A program made the position numbers and the translations under genes. Below are positions 17,949 to 26,458 of a DNA stretch of 64,000 nt, one piece after another (the stretch's first letter is position 1; the number at the start of each line of letters is the position of its first letter). The notes under the pieces were generated by a model. The model did not search any database, was not told the DNA's origin, and saw only the letters and a list, made by a program, of their open reading frames with translations. Source of the DNA: Novosphingobium panipatense (lineage in GTDB: Bacteria > Pseudomonadota > Alphaproteobacteria > Sphingomonadales > Sphingomonadaceae); assembly GCF_002149965.1 (NCBI RefSeq), contig NZ_MSQB01000025.1, positions 24,901-88,900 of the forward strand, given 5' to 3'.

Positions 17949-18159
17949 GGCCGCACAATCTCCTCTGGGCATTTTGCCCAATTCCAGGCCGCCCGGCTTT
18001 AGGAGCGCAGGGGCGGCTTGCCAAGGGGCGAGCTTGTGGAAGAGCGCGGCCGAGCGGCGCGATCCTTCGGACTACCCTTTCAGAGGTATGGCTTACGAGC
18101 GGATCGCCAAGGCGCAGGCGTCACGGAAGACCGATCCATACTTGCGCGAACAACGCCTC

Positions 18160-18597
18160 TCAGAGAGAAAATTCCGCCAGTTCCCGCTCCCTCAAGTCAT
18201 AAGCGATCTGCGACCGGGCGACGTCGGCCATGCGGCGCTCCGCCCAGTCGATCATGGCCTGAAGCGCATCGAGCAGTTCGCGGCCCAGCGGCGTTATCGC
18301 ATAGCCGACCGTTACCGGAACCGTCGGCACGACATGGCGCATAACCAGCCCATCCCGTTCCAGCGAACGCAGCGTCTGGCTGAGCATCTTCTGCGAGATG
18401 CCCTCGATATGCCGCTTCAGGGCATTGAAACGCATCTCTCCGCTACCCGTGCCTAGCGTCGTCAGGATCAGCACACTCCACTTGTCGGCAATGCGGTCGA
18501 GCAACTGCCGGGTCGGGCAATTGGCCGCATAGACGTCCGGCGTCCTTTGCGCGGTTTCCTCGGGGTAACCCGGTGCGATGAAAGTGCCTTCTTGCAT
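18160..18597 (-). CDS. HxlR-family winged-helix transcriptional regulator
   Basis: With the start at 18597 the protein has 145 residues. The HxlR signature CPTRQLLDRIADKWSVLIL is followed by the winged helix FNALKRHIEGISQKMLSQTL and a C-terminal helix ending in a Glu/Arg-rich tail. The single conserved Cys lies at the start of the domain, where related regulators (YodB, HypR, QorR types) sense quinones or electrophiles. A GTG start at 18615 is possible. It is divergent from an NAD(P)-binding oxidoreductase gene, the usual target arrangement for this family. Confidence 0.88.
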   Translation of the reverse strand: MQEGTFIAPGYPEETAQRTPDVYAANCPTRQLLDRIADKWSVLILTTLGTGSGEMRFNALKRHIEGISQKMLSQTLRSLERDGLVMRHVVPTVPVTVGYAITPLGRELLDALQAMIDWAERRMADVARSQIAYDLRERELAEFSL

Positions 18598-18619
18598 GGA
18601 TGCGCTCCATGACACACCT

Positions 18620-18639
18620 GGTCACTATTGGAAACCACT
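18620..18639. promoter_or_regulatory. Putative HxlR operator in the divergent promoter region
   Basis: GGTCACTATTGGAAACCACT forms an imperfect dyad (GGT-N-ACT ... A-A-ACC) between the two divergent starts and resembles the GGTTACTAT...ACC-type sites I associate with HxlR regulators. It sits 22 bases upstream of the regulator ATG and 15 bases upstream of the oxidoreductase ATG, where binding would block both promoters. This is inference from pattern and position. Confidence 0.45.
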
Positions 18640-18653
18640 GGAGTATTCTCGCA

Positions 18654-19262
18654 ATGAAGATCGCAGTCCTGGGCGCCAGCGGCCGTGCCGGATCGGAAAT
18701 AACCAAGGAAGCCGCCGCACGTGGTCACGAAGTTCTTGCCATCGCGCGCAACCCCGAGAAGATCGCCGCCGCACCCGGCGTGACAGCGCAAGCGGGCGAC
18801 GCCTCCGATCCCGCAGCGCTGGGCGCGCTCATCCCCGGCAGCGATGCCGTCATCAGCGCGCTGCATTTCGACGTTCCAGCCGAAACCCTGCTCTCCGCGA
18901 TCCGCAAGGCCGGCGTCCCGCGTCTTCTCGTGACCGGCGGCGCAGCCAGCCTTGAGGTCGCACCCGGCAAGCGGCTCATCGATTCGCCCGATTTCCCCGA
19001 GGAATGGAAGCCGTTCGCCATGGGCGGCATCACCTTCCTCAACGCGCTGAAGCAAGTCGATGACGTCGACTGGACCTTCTTCTCCCCCGCCGCCCTGATC
19101 TTCGAAGGCCCGCGCACCGGCACCTATCGTTCGGGCACAGACCAGCTCGTCACCGACGATGCGGGCGAGAGCAGGATCAGCTTCGCCGACTACGCCATCG
19201 CCATGATCGACGAACTGGAAACGCCAAAACACAGCCGCGCGCGCTTCACCGCCGCTTACTGA
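18654..19262 (+). CDS. NAD(P)H-binding oxidoreductase of the atypical SDR/NmrA group
   Basis: This 202-residue protein opens with a Rossmann motif KIAVLGASGRAGSEI and contains LLVTGGAASLEV and YAIAMIDELE, typical of the single-domain NAD(P)-binding family that includes BVR-B-like and YwnB/YesF-like reductases. The substrate is unknown. The ATG at 18654 has a GGAG element about 10 bases upstream. It is probably regulated by the divergent HxlR gene, and it ends at a strong bidirectional terminator. Confidence 0.85.
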   Translation: MKIAVLGASGRAGSEITKEAAARGHEVLAIARNPEKIAAAPGVTAQAGDASDPAALGALIPGSDAVISALHFDVPAETLLSAIRKAGVPRLLVTGGAASLEVAPGKRLIDSPDFPEEWKPFAMGGITFLNALKQVDDVDWTFFSPAALIFEGPRTGTYRSGTDQLVTDDAGESRISFADYAIAMIDELETPKHSRARFTAAY

Positions 19263-19279
19263 AGCCGCGAAAAGCCATA

Positions 19280-19320
19280 GAAAAAGGGCCGGGAAGCCAT
19301 AGCTCCCCGGCCCTTTTCTT
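19280..19320. terminator. Bidirectional terminator between the oxidoreductase gene and tsf
   Basis: AAAAGGGCCGGG at 19282-19293 pairs perfectly with CCCGGCCCTTTT at 19306-19317. The A-run before and the T-rich end after make it usable by both the oxidoreductase gene (+) and tsf (-). Confidence 0.85.
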
Positions 19321-19340
19321 ATTGCGGTATCCGTGAAGGA

Positions 19341-20264
19341 TCAGCCGGCGACAGCAGCAGCCACTTCGGCTGCGAAGTCGGTGACTTCCTTCTCGATGCC
19401 TTCGCCGAGCTGGAAGCGGACGTAGTCCTTCAGCACGATCTTGGCACCGGCTTCCTTGCCGGCCTGGTCGACGACCTGCTGGATCGGGGTCTTGTTGTCC
19501 ATGACGAAGACCTGCGAGAGCAGCGCGTTTTCCTTGGCGTACTTGGCGATCGCGCCTTCGACCATCTTGGCCTGCACGGCTTCGGGCTTACCCGATTCGG
19601 CAGCCTTTTCCTGGGCGATCTTGCGCTCGCGCTCGATCAGCTCGGCGTCGAGATCGTCGGCGTTGAGGGCCAGCGGGAAGGCAGCGGCGATGTGCATCGC
19701 GATCTGCTTGCCGAGCGCTTCGAGAACGTCAGCCGAAGCTTCCGATTCGAGAGCGACCAGAACGCCGATCTTGCCGAGGTTCGGCGCGGCAGCGTTGTGC
19801 ATGTAGGGAACGACGAGGCCCTGAGCGACTTCGACGGTCTTCAGGCGGCGAACCTGCTGGTTCTCGCCGATGGTCGCGACGTTGTTGGTCAGCGCGTCGC
19901 CGACGGTGCCGCCGGTCGGGTAGGCAGCCGCCTTGAGCGCTTCCACATCGTCACCCGAAACGCCGAGAGCGACTTCGGTGGTCTTGCGGACGAAGTCCTG
20001 GAACTGGTCGTTCTTCGCAACGAAGTCCGTTTCCGAGTTCACTTCGACGGCAACGCCCTTGGTGCCGGTGACGGCAACGCCGACCAGACCTTCGGCAGCC
20101 GTGCGGCTCGACTTCTTGGCGGCAGCAGCCAGACCGCGCGCGCGCAGCGCGTCGACGGCGGCTTCGAGATCGCCACCGGTTTCGTCCAGGGCCTTCTTGC
20201 AGTCCATCATGCCGGCGCCGGTGCGCTCGCGCAGGTTCTTCACGTCAGCGGCGGTGTAAGCCAT
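19341..20264 (-). CDS. tsf: Translation elongation factor EF-Ts
   Basis: This 307-residue protein has the N-terminal UBA-like domain with TGAGMMDCKKALDET, the SETDFVAKNDQF core motif and the dimerisation/coiled-coil region. The length is normal for alphaproteobacteria. EF-Ts recycles EF-Tu-GDP. It follows rpsB on the same strand, with a hairpin between them. Confidence 0.98.
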   Translation of the reverse strand: MAYTAADVKNLRERTGAGMMDCKKALDETGGDLEAAVDALRARGLAAAAKKSSRTAAEGLVGVAVTGTKGVAVEVNSETDFVAKNDQFQDFVRKTTEVALGVSGDDVEALKAAAYPTGGTVGDALTNNVATIGENQQVRRLKTVEVAQGLVVPYMHNAAAPNLGKIGVLVALESEASADVLEALGKQIAMHIAAAFPLALNADDLDAELIERERKIAQEKAAESGKPEAVQAKMVEGAIAKYAKENALLSQVFVMDNKTPIQQVVDQAGKEAGAKIVLKDYVRFQLGEGIEKEVTDFAAEVAAAVAG

Positions 20265-20360
20265 CGCTCAAATCCTTTTGCTTGGTGGAGCCACGTTCCA
20301 TGGCCTTAAAATTTGCAGAGCCGTACAGTGGCCCAAAATTCCCCGGGTCGCACAGCGGCC

Positions 20361-20402
20361 CAAAAAATTAACGCGCGCCAGGCCCATTGGACCCGGCGCG
20401 CG
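20361..20402 (-). terminator. Intrinsic terminator or attenuator between rpsB and tsf
   Basis: On the reverse strand the perfect 8-bp stem GGCGCGCG/CGCGCGCC (20395-20402 with 20372-20379) and its 15-base loop are followed by TTAATTTTTTG. It lies inside the 173-base rpsB-tsf spacer. An attenuator in this spacer is known in E. coli, where it lowers tsf relative to rpsB. Confidence 0.7.
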
Positions 20403-20437
20403 ACAATTCCATGACGAAAGAGTCGTCGCCGGACCTA

Positions 20438-21196
<759 letters not shown>

Positions 21197-21591
21197 AATA
21201 TAATTCCTTCCGGTTTGAGCCTCTGAAAAGCAGGAACCTGGCGGAAGTCCGAAGACCCTTGTCGCCAAAGCACCGGTATGTGCGCTTTCCATGTGGATTG
21301 CCCGAATCGGTAAAGTACCGCGAATTCGGCACTGTCCTTTCAAGCGGGGCCGCCCTTAACGCCGTTTCACGAAAAAGGCCAGCCCCAATCCAGCCCCCGC
21401 ACAAGGCAGTTCGTCGCAGAGCCGCCATTCCCGAGGAATTGCGCGGGAAACGAAGCCGATTCCACCGCTTTTCCACAAGGTAGTCCCCAGGGTTAACACA
21501 CCGGGAAGCACTTTCCATCCTGCGATGGAAAATCGGGGACTTGGAACCTCAATTGCCCATGGGGGTGCGGCAAGTACCAAGGACGCAGTCG
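21197..21591. other. 395-base gene-free stretch upstream of rpsB
   Basis: This holds the rpsB leader and promoter (reverse strand) and, from about 21480, the upstream region of the small gene at 21592. Reverse-strand TTGAAA near 21339-21344 is a possible -35 element for rpsB, but no convincing -10 follows. A TTTTCCACA at 21469-21477 differs from a DnaA box by one base. I see no gene on either strand. Confidence 0.5.
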
Positions 21592-21870
21592 ATGAATGCG
21601 GTTTCATCCATCCTGTTCGGGATCGCCGCCACTTTCGCAATGATGACGATCTGGACAAGCTACCGGACCGCCCTGCCCGCTTTGCTCAGCCTGAAACGGA
21701 AACTGGACCAGCAAGGCGCTTCCCGCCCCGCATGCCACACCAGCCAGAGTGCGGGCCGACGGAAATCGGCTCCCGCCCGATCGACCGGCGCCCGAATGCA
21801 CGCAATCCCCGCAGCCCTATCGGCATCTCATCAATGGAGGCGGCGCGAGCCCTCCAGTCCGAAAGCCTGA
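21592..21870 (+). CDS. Small membrane protein, unknown function
   Basis: This 92-codon ORF encodes one hydrophobic helix at the N terminus (about residues 3-22, MNAVSSILFGIAATFAMMTI), a short loop, the helix LPALLSLKRKLDQQ, and then a polar, Ser/Arg/Ala-rich tail. An AAGGAC ribosome binding site lies 10 bases before the ATG at 21592. The 3' 40 bases overlap the end of the reverse-strand gene at 21831. The architecture (N-terminal anchor, then a basic helix) resembles the gene at 22503. I do not recognise a family. Confidence 0.55.
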   Translation: MNAVSSILFGIAATFAMMTIWTSYRTALPALLSLKRKLDQQGASRPACHTSQSAGRRKSAPARSTGARMHAIPAALSASHQWRRREPSSPKA

Positions 21871-22307
21871 TCTATGGTGCGGTCGTCCGCATCCATTTCG
21901 CGCTCCACGACATCTTCGAGAAGTTCGCTCGTGTGATCGATGATCGCCTGCATCTGCATGATCGCCTCGGCTACGGCAGCCGCCGACCGGCAGGACGGCA
22001 TGAGGTCGACGATGATGACGAGACCATGCTGCGAATCGATCGAGAACCGGCACCCCAGCAGGCGATCGTGAAGCCGCGCGAGCGTGAGGCAAAGGGCTGA
22101 GCCGGGCTCGACTTCCTCCAGAACCAGACCCTTGATCTGTATCCAGTCATCCACCCCGAACACCGACCATACGCTGCCGGTCTCGCGATCGGTCAGCACC
22201 AGTTCGGCCGCATCGATTTCCTCGACATCGAACTGATTGGCGTCGCACCAGTCGCGCAGCCCTTCCAGTTCCAGCAACGCGTCGCCGCTCATCTCGAAGC
22301 CGCTCAT
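21831..22307 (-). CDS. YbjN-like/type III chaperone-fold protein, unknown function
   Basis: This 158-residue acidic, soluble protein shows an alpha-beta pattern, LEGLRDWCDANQFDVEEID, then strands with SVWSVFGVDDWIQIKGLV, then helices ending IIDHTSELLEDVVERE. This matches the outline of YbjN-domain proteins, which adopt a type III secretion chaperone-like fold. The assignment rests on pattern, not on a search. Two ATG codons (22307, 22292) are possible starts. Its upstream region contains the two LexA-type boxes shared with the + strand gene at 22503. Confidence 0.65.
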   Translation of the reverse strand: MSGFEMSGDALLELEGLRDWCDANQFDVEEIDAAELVLTDRETGSVWSVFGVDDWIQIKGLVLEEVEPGSALCLTLARLHDRLLGCRFSIDSQHGLVIIVDLMPSCRSAAAVAEAIMQMQAIIDHTSELLEDVVEREMDADDRTIDQAFGLEGSRRLH

Positions 22308-22361
22308 TTCGAAACCTGCCGCATCATGCAGACGTCCGGTTGTGACCTGACGGTTTTACGC

Positions 22362-22416
22362 TTGACAGCATGAGAACAAATTGAGAACAACTGCATCACA
22401 GGAACATTAATAGAAC
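22362..22416. promoter_or_regulatory. Two tandem LexA (SOS) boxes with an overlapping -35 element
   Basis: GAAC-N7-GAAC, the alphaproteobacterial LexA operator, occurs twice: 22374-22388 (spacer AAATTGA) and 22402-22416 (spacer ATTAATA), with starts 28 bases apart. A + strand TTGACA at 22362-22367 lies just before box 1, so LexA would cover the promoter spacer. The boxes are 87-115 bases upstream of the ATG at 22503 and 67-95 bases upstream of the reverse-strand gene at 22307, so either or both could be SOS-controlled. The match is direct; binding is inferred. Confidence 0.75.
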
Positions 22417-22502
22417 GATTCTGGATTTTCCACAAGCTCCCCACAGGGCTCGCGACTCTCCGTCCCGCAAGGACTGCGGATGTCGGTTCGAAAGGAAATG
22501 TC

Positions 22503-22793
22503 ATGACTGCTTTCGCCGCCTGCCTGTTTGCCGTGGCCGCATATGTCTCGGCCCATGTCATTGCCGCAAGCTGGCTGCGCCATGCAGGCGCGGCGCGCGC
22601 GCTGCAGGCACAGCTTCGCGAATGCACCGATACGGTGGCGCTGGGCTGGAAAGTGGTGGAGCGCGTGCCCCTGCCCGCGCTCTCCATGCTCAGAAAGGAC
22701 CGTTCGGTGCGTCCGCGTCGCCAGTCGCAGTGGACTGTGGCGGAACGTCCTGGCCTTGAATGGCCCGAGTATGGCGCGGAGCTCGCCGCCTGA
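22503..22793 (+). CDS. Small single-pass membrane protein under putative LexA control
   Basis: This 96-residue protein has a hydrophobic N-terminal helix (about residues 3-22, FAACLFAVAAYVSAHVIAA), a basic/Ala-rich helix (WLRHAGAARALQAQLRE), and a polar C-terminal half with VVERVPLPALSMLRKDRS and an acidic end. AAGGA about 7 bases before the ATG is a good ribosome binding site. Two LexA boxes lie upstream. The last 104 bases overlap the 3' end of pssA on the opposite strand. I do not recognise the family. SOS-induced small membrane proteins such as SidA of Caulobacter inhibit division, and this is a plausible but untested role. Confidence 0.6.
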   Translation: MTAFAACLFAVAAYVSAHVIAASWLRHAGAARALQAQLRECTDTVALGWKVVERVPLPALSMLRKDRSVRPRRQSQWTVAERPGLEWPEYGAELAA

Positions 22794-23577
22794 CTTTCGC
22801 ATAAGTGGCGATCCCGATGGGAATCAGGATCAGGTAGGCGATGGTGATGACGGCCAGGGTGAACCAGGGTTCGGTCAGCAGCGCCGCCACGGTCAGGCCG
22901 ACCAGAGCGATGACACCGAGGCGCAGGCTTGGCGGAGGACGCATGCGCGACCAGCTGAGCGTGGGCAGGCTCGAAATCATCAGGAAGGCGATCATGACCA
23001 TCCATACGCCGACCGCGATCGGATTGGTGAATTCCGAAAGCCCGGTCGCGATCCACAGGTACATCGGCAGAAACGCCAGCCCCGCGCCGATCGGCGCGGG
23101 TACGCCGGTCAGGAAACCGGCCTGCTTGTGCGGTTGATCCAGCTCGTCGAGACGGGAATTGAACCGCGCAAGGCGCAGCACGCAGCAGATCGCGAATGCA
23201 AGCGCTGCAATCCACCCCAGGCTCGGAAGCTGGTGCAGCGTCCACAAGTAGACGATCAGCGCGGGCGCGACGCCGAACGAAATCGAATCGGCCAGACTGT
23301 CCAGTTCCGCGCCGAAGCGCGTCTGGGCTTTGAGCAGGCGTGCGGCGCGACCATCGATGCCATCGAGCAGTCCGGCCAGGATGATGGCCTGCACGGCTCG
23401 CTCATAGTCTCCGCCGATCGCAAACCGGATGCCGGTCAGGCCGGAGCAGAGCGCGGCCGCGGTAATGGCGTTGGGAACGAATACGCGCATCGGCAGCCCG
23501 CCGGCGATGCGGCGACGCACGGGAGAGCCTTCGCCCCCGCGCCCGCCGCCCGGGACTCCGCCGGGCTCGCCGCTCAC
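22690..23577 (-). CDS. pssA: CDP-diacylglycerol-serine O-phosphatidyltransferase
   Basis: This 295-residue membrane protein carries the CDP-alcohol phosphatidyltransferase motif, DGIDGRAARLLKAQTRFG followed by AELDSLAD, with all catalytic aspartates. About seven membrane segments follow and a polar tail ends it. It makes phosphatidylserine from CDP-diacylglycerol and serine. The ATG at 23577 overlaps the psd stop by 4 bases; an alternative start (M30) would remove a Gly-rich leader. The 3' end overlaps the gene at 22503. Confidence 0.95.
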   Translation of the reverse strand: MSGEPGGVPGGGRGGEGSPVRRRIAGGLPMRVFVPNAITAAALCSGLTGIRFAIGGDYERAVQAIILAGLLDGIDGRAARLLKAQTRFGAELDSLADSISFGVAPALIVYLWTLHQLPSLGWIAALAFAICCVLRLARFNSRLDELDQPHKQAGFLTGVPAPIGAGLAFLPMYLWIATGLSEFTNPIAVGVWMVMIAFLMISSLPTLSWSRMRPPPSLRLGVIALVGLTVAALLTEPWFTLAVITIAYLILIPIGIATYAKVRRRAPRHTRAIQGQDVPPQSTATGDADAPNGPF

Positions 23578-24326
23578 TGCGAAATGCCCTCGATCACGGG
23601 CGCCGATCCCAGTTCAGCCAGTACCGTCTCACCCGCGACGATCCGCTGGCCCATGAGCACTTTCGGTTCGACCCCGGCCGGAAGATAGACGTCGACGCGG
23701 CTACCGAAGCGGATCAGACCGATTCGCTGGCCCGCAGCAATCATGTCGCCCGGCTTCACGAAAGGCACGATACGGCGCGCCACAAGCCCCGCGATCTGCG
23801 TGAAGCAGATGCGCAGGCCGTCGCCGCGCTCGACCAGGATATGCTGGCGCTCGTTTTCCTCGCTCGCCTTGTCGAGGTCGGCATTGAGGAACTTGCCGGG
23901 GATGTAGATCACCCTGCGCACGGTGCCGCCGATCGGGCTGCGATTGATGTGGACGTCGAAGACGCTCATGAAGATCGAGATGCGGGTGACCGGATCGGTC
24001 GGCATCGGCTGCGATCCGCTGCCGTCCTCGACCGTTAGTTCGCGCGGGGGCGAAACTTTGCCGATCAGCGTCACCAGGCCATCGGCGGGCGCGACGATGT
24101 AGCGATCGTCCTGCGGCGTCACGCGAACGGGATCGCGGAAGAACGCCAGCACGCAGAACGTGAGCAGCGCCAGCGGCCAACCGACCAGCGGACCGAACAC
24201 GATCCAGCCCGTCAGGGCGACGGCAGCGGCAATGGCGCCGAACTTGCGACCTTCCGGGTGAACGGAAGGCCAGCTCCAGGACGCTTCGCCGCGTCCCTGA
24301 TTATCGAGAATTTCTCCGGGCATCAC
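23574..24326 (-). CDS. psd: Phosphatidylserine decarboxylase proenzyme
   Basis: This 250-residue protein is of the short class of Psd. It has two membrane segments near residues 28-60, the conserved VFDVHINRSPIGGTV and, near the C terminus, RFGSRVDVYLP. The Gly-Ser there is the self-cleavage site that yields the pyruvoyl group. It converts phosphatidylserine to phosphatidylethanolamine and is coupled to pssA. Confidence 0.95.
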   Translation of the reverse strand: MMPGEILDNQGRGEASWSWPSVHPEGRKFGAIAAAVALTGWIVFGPLVGWPLALLTFCVLAFFRDPVRVTPQDDRYIVAPADGLVTLIGKVSPPRELTVEDGSGSQPMPTDPVTRISIFMSVFDVHINRSPIGGTVRRVIYIPGKFLNADLDKASEENERQHILVERGDGLRICFTQIAGLVARRIVPFVKPGDMIAAGQRIGLIRFGSRVDVYLPAGVEPKVLMGQRIVAGETVLAELGSAPVIEGISQ

Positions 24327-24463
24327 CGTCCTCTAGTCACTGTACACCACCCCCGCAATGCCGGGAGGGCGCACCACGTTCCCATTCGCCGAGACTGGCG
24401 GGGATATTTCATGACGGGGATAGTTTCCGGGGTCCCCGAAGGGAATGCTCTTTTGAGAACCGG

Positions 24464-24549
24464 TGGTGGACAGGGCTGGATTCGAACCAGCGTACGCTTG
24501 CACGGGCAGATTTACAGTCTGCTGCCTTTAACCACTCGGCCACCTGTCC
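24464..24549 (-). tRNA. tRNA-Tyr (GTA anticodon)
   Basis: The reverse strand folds into a class II tRNA. The acceptor stem is GGACAGG/CCTGTCC with A73 and encoded CCA, the D arm contains GCCGAGTGGTTAAAGGC, the anticodon loop CTGTAAA gives anticodon GTA, a long variable arm is present, and the T arm contains GGTTCGAATCC. Confidence 0.96.
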
Positions 24550-24713
24550 ACACCAGTTACTGGCGGGGGTTCCTCTATCGAAGAACCCGTTGTGTTGAAG
24601 CTCCGAAACCAGAGCCTCGCTGCCGAGGAGCGCGCCTATGTAGAACCCGGCCTTGCCTGTCAATGGGGGGAATGGCAGGAGCGGCATAGTTTTTTCGAAT
24701 AAGGACAATTTTA

Positions 24714-25541
24714 ATGAGCAATCGTGGCGACCGGGAAGACGGCGACCGCGCGGGCGGACGCTCCGGCAAGCCCCTTCGGGGCCGTGCGGGCCGTATGAAG
24801 AACGGCCGTGGCAGCGGCAGGGCCAGTACCGGCATGGTTCGCCTTTGGGGCCGCCATGCCGTGGAAGCTGCGCTCAAGAACCCGAATCGCAGCCATCGCA
24901 AGCTCTGGGCGACTCGCGAGGGCGTCGAATCGCTGGACGGAGAGCTTCCCAGCGATTTCCCTGTGGAATGGGCCCAGCCCGCCGATCTCGCACGCCTGGT
25001 CGCGCGGGACGCGCCGCATCAGGGCCTGGTGCTCGAATGCGCGCCGCTGGACGATATCTTCATCGACGACGTGCTCGAAGGCGATCCCTCGCGCCCGGTG
25101 GTCGTGCTGGATCAGGTAACCGATCCGCACAACGTAGGCGCCATCATGCGTTCGGCCGCCGCCTTCAACGCCTGCGCCATCGTTACGCAGGATCGCCATG
25201 CGCCGCCCGAATCGGGAACGCTGGCCAAGAGTGCATCCGGGGCGCTGGAAATTCTCCCCTGGGTTCGCGTCGTCAATCTCGCCCGCGCGCTCGAAGAGAT
25301 CGCCGAAGCCGGATATTGGCGCATCGGCCTGGACGGCGAAGCGACGACGACCCTGGGCGAGGCCCTGCCCACCGGGCCTGTCGCGCTGGTTCTGGGCGCA
25401 GAAGGTGACGGCATGCGGCACAATATCGTCCAGCACTGTGACGCCATCGCCAAGTTGCCGATCAGCGAGGCGATGGAAAGCCTCAACGTAAGCAACGCGG
25501 CCGCCATCGCACTCTACGCTGCGGCGACGCGCCCACTGTAA
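24714..25541 (+). CDS. rlmB: 23S rRNA 2'-O-methyltransferase RlmB/TrmH-family (SpoU)
   Basis: This 275-residue protein has a basic disordered N terminus (about 1-38), a substrate-binding L30e-like domain (GRHAVEAALKNPNR onward) and the knotted SPOUT domain with motif 1 NVGAIMRSAAAF, motif 2 LVLGAEGDGMR and motif 3 LPISEAMESLNVSNAAAIAL. RlmB methylates G2251 of 23S rRNA; other TrmH-family targets are possible. It begins 165 bases beyond tRNA-Tyr on the other strand and is followed by a lipoprotein gene 26 bases on. Confidence 0.88.
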   Translation: MSNRGDREDGDRAGGRSGKPLRGRAGRMKNGRGSGRASTGMVRLWGRHAVEAALKNPNRSHRKLWATREGVESLDGELPSDFPVEWAQPADLARLVARDAPHQGLVLECAPLDDIFIDDVLEGDPSRPVVVLDQVTDPHNVGAIMRSAAAFNACAIVTQDRHAPPESGTLAKSASGALEILPWVRVVNLARALEEIAEAGYWRIGLDGEATTTLGEALPTGPVALVLGAEGDGMRHNIVQHCDAIAKLPISEAMESLNVSNAAAIALYAAATRPL

Positions 25542-25567
25542 CGCGGAACATCGAAGGGGCACTCATC

Positions 25568-26404
25568 ATGAACCGAATCGAACGGCGTCCTTTGGGGCGC
25601 CGCTTGTTCGCCGGTCTGGGCGTAACCGCCCTGGCCCTGCTGGCCGCAGCCTGCATCTTTGCGCCGGGCAAGTTCACGTCCACCCTGGACTTGCGCAAGA
25701 ATCGCACCTTCTCGTTCCGCTATGCGGGCGAGATCGTGATGGTGCCGCTCCAGATGTCCAAGCCCAAGGCCTTCGAGCCTGAAGCCTGTCATGACGAGGA
25801 TTACAACGACCGTCCCTGCACCGAGGAGGAACTTGCCCAGCAGAAGACGGACTGGGAGAAATCCACCGAGGAAAAGCGGAAGAGCGACGCCCAGGCCGCG
25901 CAGATGCTGACCGGCGGCCTCGATCCCAGCGATCCGAAGGCCGGTGAGCAGATAGCCGAAAAGCTGCGCCGCCAGACGGGCTGGAACAAGGTGGTCTATA
26001 TCGGCGACGGCAAGTTCGACGTCGATTTCGCCACGACCGGCCGTCTCGACCACGATTTCGCGTTCCCGACGATCGAAGGCTTTGCGATGAGCAACAGCTT
26101 CGTCCAGCTCACGTTGCGCCGCGACGGCTCGGTGCGAATGGATGCGCCTTCATTCGGCCCTCAGGGCGGTGCAGCGGGCATGGGCGCGATGATGAGCGGT
26201 CTCGCGCAGGAAAAGGGCGGTTCGGATGCGACACCCGGCACCACCGCTGCGGACGGCATCTTCACCCTGACCACCGATGGAGAAATCCTGGCCAACAACA
26301 CCGACGAAGGCCCCCAGACCGCTCCGGGCGGCAAGGCGCTTGTCTGGACGATCAATCCCCGGACCGCGGCAGCCCCCACGGCGCTCGTCAAACTGGCACC
26401 CTGA
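25568..26404 (+). CDS. Putative lipoprotein, unknown function
   Basis: This 278-residue protein has an Arg-rich n-region, a hydrophobic helix and a lipobox LLAAAC with Cys at about residue 29. The mature part starts with FTSTLDLRKNRTFSFRYAGEIV, then a charged Glu/Lys helix, and later beta-rich DGKFDVDFATTGRLDHDFAF. I do not recognise a named domain, but the pattern suggests a secreted beta-sandwich lipoprotein. It is likely co-transcribed with rlmB. Confidence 0.7.
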   Translation: MNRIERRPLGRRLFAGLGVTALALLAAACIFAPGKFTSTLDLRKNRTFSFRYAGEIVMVPLQMSKPKAFEPEACHDEDYNDRPCTEEELAQQKTDWEKSTEEKRKSDAQAAQMLTGGLDPSDPKAGEQIAEKLRRQTGWNKVVYIGDGKFDVDFATTGRLDHDFAFPTIEGFAMSNSFVQLTLRRDGSVRMDAPSFGPQGGAAGMGAMMSGLAQEKGGSDATPGTTAADGIFTLTTDGEILANNTDEGPQTAPGGKALVWTINPRTAAAPTALVKLAP

Positions 26405-26458
26405 TCGCGAGATCCTGCGGGTAGGCACGACCCGCCCGCAGGAACCTTCCCGCGCTCC

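Noticed and set aside
22426..22434. TTTTCCACA, one base from a DnaA box (a second copy at 21469-21477)
   Set aside because: Two imperfect boxes 950 bases apart, without AT-rich repeats or a replication gene, are not evidence of an origin.
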